Shown piece after piece: positions 25,480 to 32,402 of a stretch of DNA of 49,350 nucleotides; position 1 is the first letter of the stretch; each line of letters begins with the position of its first letter. The stretch is from NCBI GenBank assembly GCA_964516865.1, contig CAZEXD010000002.1, positions 1 to 49,350 of the forward strand, read 5' to 3'. Origin of the DNA: CAZEXD01 sp964516865. GTDB lineage: Bacteria > Patescibacteriota > Minisyncoccia > Minisyncoccales > Staskawiczbacteraceae. Both the position numbers and the translations under genes were made by a program. The notes under the pieces were generated by a model that did no database searches, had not been told where the DNA came from, and was given only the letters and a program-made list of their open reading frames with translations.

Positions 25480-25519
25480 ATTCATCTGCTAAGCAGATGA
25501 ATCGGCGGAGAAACTCCGC
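25480..25519 (-). promoter_or_regulatory. Two hairpins in the leader of the 24678-25445 gene
   Basis: ATTCATCTGCT (25480-25490) and AGCAGATGAAT (25492-25502) form an 11-bp dyad. GCGGAG (25505-25510) and CTCCGC (25514-25519) form a second stem. Neither is followed by a T run on the minus strand, so a leader structure, operator or stabilising 5' hairpin is likelier than a terminator. Confidence 0.5.
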
Positions 25520-25534
25520 AATTCCAATTTTATA

Positions 25535-25765
25535 TTATAATTCATGCCAGTCAATCTCCAAAACTTTTTGTCGCGAAGAGGCGCCAGAAACAAGCAAAAT
25601 ATCGGATTCTTTGATATTAAAATAATCTGCAATAAGGCGAATGACCGCTTCGTTCGCTTTTCCCCCTTCGGGCGATTCTGTTACCCACACCTTAAAATGA
25701 TTATCGTTCATTTTTTCTATTTTAGCCATCTTCGCTTTCGGAATTACTTTTACGAAAATTCGCAT
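25535..25765 (-). CDS. DUF167/YggU-family protein
   Basis: A small conserved protein of 76 residues. Family features are the N-terminal FVKVIPKAKMAKIEK, KVWVTESPEGGKANEAVIRLIADYF, and the end VSGASSRQKVLEID. The molecular role of this family is not established. It lies 24 nt downstream of the membrane-protein gene at 25790. Confidence 0.88.
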   Translation of the reverse strand: MRIFVKVIPKAKMAKIEKMNDNHFKVWVTESPEGGKANEAVIRLIADYFNIKESDILLVSGASSRQKVLEIDWHEL

Positions 25766-25789
25766 ATTGAGAGGGTTATTAACAAACCC

Positions 25790-26467
25790 CTAATCAAGAA
25801 TGCTTTTAGGTCGACTTTTTTTTATAACTTTGTGGATTAAATAAAAGATAGAGCCCACCACTGTTATAAAAACAACAATCGCCATTGCTCCAAATATAAC
25901 AAAAGGTGTTTTAAAAAATTCAGAAACAGGGGTATTAAAAAAATCTTTTTTTAACTTAGGGAGTATTAAGTAAAATTTTAAAATCTCGCCTAAAGAAAAC
26001 TTTTCAGTTTTGCCGATTGCCAACACATATTTACCTTGGTTATTATTTCCGGAAATAATAATTTGATAAGAGCCGGCGGGAACAGTCTTTTCAAATTCCG
26101 GACCCTTTAAATAATAATCGCGACCAAAACTTTCCCAAAAAATTTCCCAATCGGTTCCTCCCGCATCGACAAAGGCAATAAGTTCTTTTTTGTTGTTTTT
26201 TATTTTAAAAATATTCGCTGAATACCTACCCTTGGGATTAGAAGACAAGGGAACCAAAATGTTTATATATAAATCAAAGTCCTTAAAAGATTCAATTATA
26301 TATTCTGTTGGGGCGCCATCTAATTCAGCATAAAACGCTTGAGAAATTTCGGGATTTTGAACCAAAATTTGATTTCCTTTCACTATTCTCGGCAAATGAG
26401 CATAAGCCGGCTTAATTGCAAGGAAAGAAAAAAAGATAATTGTAAAAAACAAAATATTTTTTTTCAT
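25790..26467 (-). CDS. Secreted/membrane protein of unknown function
   Basis: A 225-residue protein. The signal peptide MKKNILFFTIIFFSFLAIKP ends near AYA-H. A beta-rich outer domain follows with VPAGSYQIIISGNNNQGKYVLAIGK, a pattern common in pre-peptidase-like or jelly-roll domains that begin with a polar loop. A C-terminal membrane helix (~190-213, FVIFGAMAIVVFITVVGSI) precedes a basic tail. It would display one globular domain outside the cell. No enzyme motif was seen. Confidence 0.65.
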   Translation of the reverse strand: MKKNILFFTIIFFSFLAIKPAYAHLPRIVKGNQILVQNPEISQAFYAELDGAPTEYIIESFKDFDLYINILVPLSSNPKGRYSANIFKIKNNKKELIAFVDAGGTDWEIFWESFGRDYYLKGPEFEKTVPAGSYQIIISGNNNQGKYVLAIGKTEKFSLGEILKFYLILPKLKKDFFNTPVSEFFKTPFVIFGAMAIVVFITVVGSIFYLIHKVIKKSRPKSILD

Positions 26468-26476
26468 TTATTTTCG

Positions 26477-26626
26477 CTAATTTTTTATATTGCGATGTTC
26501 TAACCGCTTTGCCAAATCCCAAAGTCTCGATACTGATTTGGATAATGTGATATTTTTATTTTTGAGAATCTTTTTTCGATATTCTTTTTTTGTTTTTTGC
26601 GAAAGAAGAGAAAATTTTTTCTTCAT
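26477..26626 (-). CDS. Short basic protein, 49 residues
   Basis: A minus-strand frame from an ATG at 26626 to TAG at 26477 encodes 49 residues: MKKKFSLLSQKTKKEYRKKI, then an amphipathic C-terminal helix (SVSRLWDLAKRLEHRNIKN). It is very basic, with no membrane segment. It fills the otherwise empty 190 bases between galU and the 25790 gene. The coding claim rests only on the intact frame and composition. Confidence 0.4.
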   Translation of the reverse strand: MKKKFSLLSQKTKKEYRKKILKNKNITLSKSVSRLWDLAKRLEHRNIKN

Positions 26627-26660
26627 TTTATTTCTTTTTTAAATTTTTATATCTCTGTCC

Positions 26661-27515
26661 CTAAAACTCTTTATTAATTTTTGGATTTTTTCTCGCAAAA
26701 TACAAAAATGACTTTAACCATTTTTCTTTGTCTCCACATTCCAACCATTCGCCCTTAACCTCATAGCCGTAAATTATCTTTCCTTCGTTTAACATTTTTT
26801 CCAAAACTTCGGCTAAAATTATTTCTCCTCGACTAGAGGGGCTTGCTTTTTTAAGATAAACAAAAACTTCGGGCGTTAAAACATATTTTCCAATAATCGC
26901 CAAATCAGATGGCGCATTTTCCTTTTCCGGCTTCTCTACAATTTTTTTAATTTTATAAAGACGATTGGCGATTTTTTCCATTTCCACCACTCCGTACGCT
27001 GAAATATTTTCTTTTGGTACTCTTTTTAACGCCAATACTGGCGCGTTACAAGTTTTGTAAATATCAATTAATTGAGACAAAACCGGCACTGCGCTATCAA
27101 CAATATCATCAACAAATAAAACGCCGAACGATTCGTCCCCGATTAATTTTGCCGCCTGTAAAATAGCATGGCCGTCTCCCAGCGGTTTATTTTGATTAAC
27201 AAATTGAATATTAAGACTCTCCAATATTGATTCAAACTCTTTTAATTCTTTTAAAAGTTCTTCTTTTTTCTTTTTTAATAAAATCTTTTCCAGTTCTTTT
27301 GCCGGCTTTACATAATTTATTATCATTTTTTGATTCGGATTTATCACAAAAACGATCTCGGTTATACCTGATTTTTTTGCTTCTTCAATAATATATTGAA
27401 CCATTGGTTTATCCACTAAGGGAAAAAATTCTTTGGGAATTACTTTGGAAAGAGGGAGAAACCTTGTTCCCATGCCGCCAATGGGAATTATTACTTTTTT
27501 AATTTCATTATTCAT
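26661..27515 (-). CDS. galU: UTP-glucose-1-phosphate uridylyltransferase
   Basis: It makes UDP-glucose for surface polysaccharides. The nucleotide-binding start is KVIIPIGGMGTRFLPLSKVI, followed by PKEFFPLVDKPMVQYIIEEA, GDGHAILQAAKLIGDESFGV, FVDDIVDS and GKYVLTPEVF. With the ATG at 27515 the length is 284 residues, typical. The 14 residues read before it from an upstream start are hydrophobic and not part of the family, so 27515 is preferred. Confidence 0.92.
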   Translation of the reverse strand: MNNEIKKVIIPIGGMGTRFLPLSKVIPKEFFPLVDKPMVQYIIEEAKKSGITEIVFVINPNQKMIINYVKPAKELEKILLKKKKEELLKELKEFESILESLNIQFVNQNKPLGDGHAILQAAKLIGDESFGVLFVDDIVDSAVPVLSQLIDIYKTCNAPVLALKRVPKENISAYGVVEMEKIANRLYKIKKIVEKPEKENAPSDLAIIGKYVLTPEVFVYLKKASPSSRGEIILAEVLEKMLNEGKIIYGYEVKGEWLECGDKEKWLKSFLYFARKNPKINKEF

Positions 27516-27629
27516 GTAACTTAGTAAAAGCAATACCAAATAAGTGTTGCCTGCCACATTTATGTTAGGGGGAAATTATTTTATCGGCATACTCATTGAT
27601 ATTACTTGATATTACTTTTTGATATTACT

Positions 27630-29060
27630 TTAGAGCTTTAATTTCATTTTTCTTAAAAAAGTGGGGATTTCCCATTCTTCTTCTTGTTTTAATCTTTTGC
27701 CTTCTTCTATCTCTTGAGCTTTTTTAATTTCTAATGCTGTTCTTCGAATCGTTTCTTTTTTTTCTTTTTTATCGCTAACTAAATCAATATTAATTGGCTC
27801 GTTAATGTTAGATATAATATTGCTCTCTTGTTCTTTTTGGGGTTTCTTTTTACTTTCCTTCGTTTTTATTTTTTTCTTTGCTGTCTCTGTTGGTTTTTTT
27901 TCTTTTGATTTTTTTTCTTTAGGCGAAGAAACTGAAATAGAATGGCCAGTAATTAAAATTGTAGTTTTAATTTTATTATTTCTTCTTAAATTTTGAGAAA
28001 TTCCAAAAATGATTTTCGCTTTTGGATTAAGTTCTGCTATTTGCCGGCTAATTTTTTCCACCTCTAGCATGCTTAAATTATTGCTGCCACTGATGTTAAA
28101 TAATATCTTTTCTGCTTCGACATTGCTGTTAAATAAAGGATTGTGAATAATTTTGGCAATTATCTTTTCCGCCCGATTTTTTCCCGACGCCTCCACGGTG
28201 TTTAAAAAAGCAAGCATTCCTCGGCCCTTTAAAATGGTTCGGAGATCCGCAAAATCAATATTTATCAAGCCTGGATTATAGATTATATCAATTAAACTTT
28301 CTAACGAGTTAATTAAATTTTTATTTACCAACGAAAAGGCACTGCTGATAGATGTTTTTTCGTCAATAATTTTGAAAATTCTCTCATTGGAAATAGTAAT
28401 GATAGCATTTAAATTTTCTCTTAATTTTTTAATCGCACCTTGACTGATATTGGCTTTTTTTCTGCCTTCAAATTTAAAAGGAGTGGTAAAAATCCCTAAA
28501 GTAACATTTCCCTTTTTTCGGCTTTCTTCCGCGAAAATTGGAGTGGCTCCGGAACCAACTCCGCCACCCAACGAAGCCACTAAAATCACTATATCTTGCT
28601 CCTCCATTAATTTTGCTATTTTTTCTCTTTCTTTTTCTGCCACTTCTCGGCCCAAATCAAGATTCATTCCGGTGCCCAAACCATGAGTAACTTCTTCACC
28701 AAAGTAAAAATATTTTATTCCTGACTTATTTTTATTTGCCCGAATATCGGTGTCGGCAATTACAAAACTGGCTTTTTTTAATGACTTTTTGAATTCCGAA
28801 ACAATGGCTCCCCCGCCCCCACCAATTCCAATAACCTTTATCTTGGGTCTAAATATCGCTTTGCTAGTGGAATTGTTCAAAACCATCTCGTTTTTTTCAA
28901 AAACATTTTTTCTCTTTTTTATATTTTTCTTTGCGCCAAAAGACAATTTCGCTGTTTTTTTCCGGCGAACCTGAGGTTTTGTTTTCCTTTTCTTCGTTTT
29001 CAAGACCACCCTCAAAACCTTCTTTCTCTTTTTCTTGTTTTTTGCCTTTTTCATAAACAT
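27630..29060 (-). CDS. ftsZ: FtsZ-family tubulin-like GTPase with basic N-terminal extension
   Basis: A cytokinetic ring GTPase of 476 residues. After a Lys/Arg-rich extension (~1-50) the core begins KIKVIGIGGGGGAIVSEFKK. The tubulin signature is ASLGGGVGSGATPIFAEESR (GGGTGTG in most FtsZ). The T7 loop is NIDFADLRTILKGRGMLAF and EASGKNRAEK follows. A Lys/Glu-rich linker (~380-455) leads to the C-terminal peptide WEIPTFLRKMKLK, which resembles the FtsA/ZipA-binding D-I-P-x-F-L-R tail. The start could be ATG 29060 or 29054. The GTPase motif differences may mean a specialised paralogue. Confidence 0.85.
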   Translation of the reverse strand: MFMKKAKNKKKRKKVLRVVLKTKKRKTKPQVRRKKTAKLSFGAKKNIKKRKNVFEKNEMVLNNSTSKAIFRPKIKVIGIGGGGGAIVSEFKKSLKKASFVIADTDIRANKNKSGIKYFYFGEEVTHGLGTGMNLDLGREVAEKEREKIAKLMEEQDIVILVASLGGGVGSGATPIFAEESRKKGNVTLGIFTTPFKFEGRKKANISQGAIKKLRENLNAIITISNERIFKIIDEKTSISSAFSLVNKNLINSLESLIDIIYNPGLINIDFADLRTILKGRGMLAFLNTVEASGKNRAEKIIAKIIHNPLFNSNVEAEKILFNISGSNNLSMLEVEKISRQIAELNPKAKIIFGISQNLRRNNKIKTTILITGHSISVSSPKEKKSKEKKPTETAKKKIKTKESKKKPQKEQESNIISNINEPINIDLVSDKKEKKETIRRTALEIKKAQEIEEGKRLKQEEEWEIPTFLRKMKLKL

Positions 29061-29199
29061 TATATTATTTTATCTTTATCATCAAAAAAAAGCAAGAAAA
29101 ACAAGGTCAACCCTCTTCTTGTAAAAACACCAATTAATGAAATTTTATAATCTTTTTACCCTTTTTTACGCTTTTTTTATACGCTTTTATCTTAGGAGG

Positions 29200-29227
29200 T
29201 TGACTAAAAAAATACGTTTTTTACAAT
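29200..29227 (+). promoter_or_regulatory. Promoter of the hsp20 gene
   Basis: TTGACT (29200-29205), a 16-nt spacer and TACAAT (29222-29227), about 50 nt upstream of the hsp20 ATG. No CIRCE-type inverted repeat was seen. Confidence 0.6.
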
Positions 29228-29283
29228 AAAAATAAAAGGTCGGCTATATTTATTATTAAAAATTTAAAAGGTTTAAAAGAAAT

Positions 29284-29709
29284 ATGTCACTCATTCCGTG
29301 GAAACCATTTTCCGACTTGGGTAAATTTTTCGAAGACGATGACTGGTTTCTGCCGGTCTTTCCCCGTTTAGATTTTTCAAAACCGGCGATGGATATAAAA
29401 GAAACCGAAAATGATGTTATTGCCGAAATTGAGCTTCCCGGCTTTGATCCGAAAAACATTGAAGTGTCAGTAGAAAAGGGAGTTCTAAAAGTAAGCGGGA
29501 AAATGGATGAAAAAAAGGAAGAAAAGGAAAAAGGATATTGGAGAAAAGAAATTCGCCGAGGTTCTTTTGAAAGAATGGTGCGCCTACCAGTCTCGGTCAA
29601 AGAAAATGCGGCAGAGGCAACTTATGAAAAAGGAATTCTTAAGATTGTAATGCCAAAAGCCGAAACCAAGCCGACAGCAAAAGTAAAAATTCAAGTAAAA
29701 GGAAAATAA
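29284..29709 (+). CDS. Hsp20 / small heat-shock protein
   Basis: An ATP-independent holdase chaperone of 141 residues. The N-terminal arm SLIPWKPFSDLGKFFEDDDW precedes the alpha-crystallin domain (~34-130): PAMDIKETENDVIAEIELPG, VSVEKGVLKVSGKMDE, FERMVRLPVSV, and YEKGILKIVMPKAE with the conserved A-x-Y-x-x-G-x-L box. The basic C-terminal tail lacks an obvious I-x-I motif. It is a single-gene transcript. Confidence 0.93.
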   Translation: MSLIPWKPFSDLGKFFEDDDWFLPVFPRLDFSKPAMDIKETENDVIAEIELPGFDPKNIEVSVEKGVLKVSGKMDEKKEEKEKGYWRKEIRRGSFERMVRLPVSVKENAAEATYEKGILKIVMPKAETKPTAKVKIQVKGK

Positions 29710-29731
29710 AAAACGATATCTTCAAAAAACA

Positions 29732-29757
29732 AAAATCCCCGTTGGCGGGGATTTTTG
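29732..29757 (+). terminator. Intrinsic terminator of hsp20
   Basis: AAAATCCCCG (29732-29741) pairs with CGGGGATTTT (29746-29755) around TTGG and continues into T. Confidence 0.9.
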
Positions 29758-29878
29758 TAAAGGTTTTGCGAGGTTTTTCAGTTTTGCTTCTTTATTTAAA
29801 ATTAACTCTTACAAACCGGTATTACCCTTTGTGGGTCAGTATAGTATTTTATTTTTCTCAAAAATTATTTTGAAAAAA

Positions 29879-30295
29879 TTACTCTTGGCAATCTTGAGGA
29901 CAACTTTCCGGCGTTTCAAGGCAAGGACAATTCATATCATCGGTACAAACTATCATTTGGCAAATTCCGTCACCGCAATCGTCGCGGCAAATAACAAGTT
30001 CTTTATTTTGCTCTTTGTTTTGCTCTTTATTTTCTTTATTATTTCCTTCTTTTTCCTCTACCGGACTTTTACTTTCGTTATTAGCCGACTCCATCTGTTC
30101 CGATTCTTGTTCTGTTTGGTTTTCCATTTTATCATTAGTTTGTTCATTGGACGGCTGTTCTGGAGGTGGTGTCGGTCTTTCTTGGAAAAAAACAAAGCGC
30201 CAATGCCGGAAAAAAACGCCATAACCCACCAATCCTATTAAAATCACCGCAATTAAAATAATAATTACAAAATAAAAAATTTTTTTGTTTAACAT
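29879..30295 (-). CDS. Membrane-anchored protein with Cys-rich outer tail
   Basis: A 138-residue protein. One N-terminal membrane helix (~5-28) precedes a long Pro/Glu/Asn/Gln-rich linker (~38-98, with ENKEQNKEQNKE repeats). The C-terminal Cys-rich segment contains CRDDCGDGICQ, CTDDMNCPC and ESCPQDC. The C-G-D-G-x-C...C-P-x-D-C pattern resembles small disulfide- or metal-stabilised extracellular modules. The function is unknown. It is convergent with hsp20. Confidence 0.65.
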   Translation of the reverse strand: MLNKKIFYFVIIILIAVILIGLVGYGVFFRHWRFVFFQERPTPPPEQPSNEQTNDKMENQTEQESEQMESANNESKSPVEEKEGNNKENKEQNKEQNKELVICRDDCGDGICQMIVCTDDMNCPCLETPESCPQDCQE

Positions 30296-30433
30296 ATTTT
30301 TATTTTTATTAAATAATATTTTTTCTGTTTGGCCTTTTTTGCTTTTTAAAAAAATAGAAATTTCTGCTCAAGTTTTTTCTAAAAATTTGGGCAAAACAAA
30401 CTGAACAATCTAAAAGCAATTATAAAATTTTTC

Positions 30434-30461
30434 TTGTTATTTTGCAAAAAGGGGCTATAAT
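30434..30461 (+). promoter_or_regulatory. Promoter of the uvrBAC operon
   Basis: TTGTTA (30434-30439), a 16-nt spacer and TATAAT (30456-30461). The start should be near 30468, leaving a leader of about 90 nt. No palindrome of the LexA type was recognised. The 260-base gap between 30295 and uvrB holds this promoter and the leader hairpin below. Confidence 0.65.
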
Positions 30462-30502
30462 AAATTATACTATTTATCATTTGGAATTAATAGGCTGATG
30501 AT

Positions 30503-30533
30503 ACCCCTTATAATTCTCAAAAGAGGGGTTTTT
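30503..30533 (+). promoter_or_regulatory. Terminator-like hairpin in the uvrB leader
   Basis: ACCCCTT (30503-30509) pairs with GAGGGGT (30523-30529) and is followed by five T, all between the promoter and the uvrB ATG. It is a possible attenuator; no competing antiterminator pairing was worked out. Confidence 0.5.
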
Positions 30534-30557
30534 CCCTTATTTAATTAAAAAAAATAT

Positions 30558-32381
30558 ATGTTTAAACTTAAAGCATTATATAAACCAACCGGTGATCAAC
30601 CAAAAGCCATAAAACAATTAGTTGATGGCCTAAAAAAGAATTATCGTTTTCAAACGCTTTTGGGCGTCACAGGAAGCGGGAAAACTTTCACTATGGCAAA
30701 TGTTATTTCCCGCTTTGATAAACCAATTTTGGTAATTGCGCCAAACAAAACCCTCGCTGCCCAACTCTATCGCGAATACAAAACATTTTTTCCAGAAAAC
30801 GAGGTCTGTTATTTTGTTTCCTATTACGACTTTTATCAACCCGAGGCCTATATTCCCATTACCGACACCTATATTGCCAAAGAGGCGGTTATTAATGAAG
30901 AAATTGACCGTCTGCGCCACAAAGCCACTTCTGCTCTGCTTAAAAGAAAAGACGTCATTATTGTTGCTTCAGTGTCTTGTATTTATAATCTGGGGCTACC
31001 CTCAAATTATTTTTCTTCAGCCATTCATTTAGAATTGAATCAACCAATCACCCGCAATGACCTAATCAAACAACTGATTAAAATTCATTTTGAAAGAACC
31101 AATAGCGATTTAAAGCGGGGCGCTTTTCGGATTCGCGGCGATACTTTTGAGTTAATTCCCGCGGCCGGCGAAGTGATTCAGCGTATTGAATTAAAAGACC
31201 AAAAAATTTCCAAACTTGCCATTGTTGATCCTATTACTCGCCATCTTAAAAAAGATTTAAATGAACTAATTATTTTTCCTATTAAACACTTCATCTCCAC
31301 CCTTCCCCAAAGAGAACAAGCAATTAAAAATATCAAAGACGAACTTGAAGAAAGAATTAAATTTTTTCTTAAAAATAAAAAATTTTTAGAAGCCGAACGT
31401 TTAGAGCGCCGAACCAAAAACGATTTAATGATGATTAAAAATTTGGGTTATTGCCACGGCGTTGAAAATTATTCTCGCCATTTATTAAATAAACTGCCGG
31501 GCGAACCGCCGGAAACACTACTTTCTTATTTCCCCCGTTGCGAAAACAAGCCAGATTTTATCACCATAATTGACGAATCCCATATTGCGGTACCGCAAAT
31601 TCGCGGCATGTATGAAGGCGATCGTTCCCGCAAAGAAACGCTTGTGGAATACGGATTTCGCTTGCCGTCAGCATTAGATAATCGACCTTTAAAATTCAAA
31701 GAATTTTTAGAAAGAACCGGTCCCATTATTTTTACTTCTGCCACCCCTGGCCATTATGAACACAAAGCATCCGAACAAATTGTTGAACAAATTATTCGTC
31801 CGACTTTTCTTGTCGATCCGGCAATAGAAATTCGTCCTGTTTTTGACAAAAAGAAAAGCCAAATTGACGACATTATTAAAGAAATTAAAAATGTTGTTAA
31901 AAAGAAAGGCCGAGTTTTAATTAATACCCTAACCAAAAAAACCGCAGAAGAACTAACTGATTATTTAAATAGCCGCGACATTAAAGCCAATTACATCCAC
32001 GCAGACACCAAAACGATTGAACGCGCCGAAATTTTAACCAACTTCCGCAAGGGAATTTTTGATGTTTTGGTGGGTGTTAATCTATTAAGAGAAGGTTTAG
32101 ATTTGCCCGAGGTGCAAATTGTTGCCATTTTAGACGCTGACCGGGAGGGATTTTTAAGAAGCGAGGTTTCTTTAATCCAATTAATGGGTCGCGCCTCGCG
32201 GAATGTCAAAGGAAAAATTATTTTATATGCTGATACGCTAACAAAATCAATTAAAAATGCTGTTAACGAAGCCAATCGCCGTCGAAAAATCCAACTTGAG
32301 TACAACAAAAAACACCACATTGTTCCTAAAAGTATTAAAAAAGAAGTACTCGCTCTAATTGAAAAAGAAGATTTAAAATAA
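30558..32381 (+). CDS. uvrB: UvrB excision nuclease helicase subunit, lacking the UVR domain
   Basis: The damage-verification subunit of nucleotide excision repair. Walker A is LLGVTGSGKTFTMANVI, the DNA-wedging beta-hairpin is YYDFYQPEAYIPITDTYI, the DE-box is ITIIDESHIAVPQIRGMY, and the motif V/VI region is VGVNLLREGLDLPEV and LIQLMGRASRNVKG. The protein stops at 607 residues after EVLALIEKEDLK. The C-terminal UVR domain (about 40 residues, the contact for UvrC) is absent. It is first in the uvrB-uvrA-uvrC operon. Confidence 0.95.
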   Translation: MFKLKALYKPTGDQPKAIKQLVDGLKKNYRFQTLLGVTGSGKTFTMANVISRFDKPILVIAPNKTLAAQLYREYKTFFPENEVCYFVSYYDFYQPEAYIPITDTYIAKEAVINEEIDRLRHKATSALLKRKDVIIVASVSCIYNLGLPSNYFSSAIHLELNQPITRNDLIKQLIKIHFERTNSDLKRGAFRIRGDTFELIPAAGEVIQRIELKDQKISKLAIVDPITRHLKKDLNELIIFPIKHFISTLPQREQAIKNIKDELEERIKFFLKNKKFLEAERLERRTKNDLMMIKNLGYCHGVENYSRHLLNKLPGEPPETLLSYFPRCENKPDFITIIDESHIAVPQIRGMYEGDRSRKETLVEYGFRLPSALDNRPLKFKEFLERTGPIIFTSATPGHYEHKASEQIVEQIIRPTFLVDPAIEIRPVFDKKKSQIDDIIKEIKNVVKKKGRVLINTLTKKTAEELTDYLNSRDIKANYIHADTKTIERAEILTNFRKGIFDVLVGVNLLREGLDLPEVQIVAILDADREGFLRSEVSLIQLMGRASRNVKGKIILYADTLTKSIKNAVNEANRRRKIQLEYNKKHHIVPKSIKKEVLALIEKEDLK

Positions 32382-32402
32382 CTATATTTATTTTTAAAAG
32401 AT

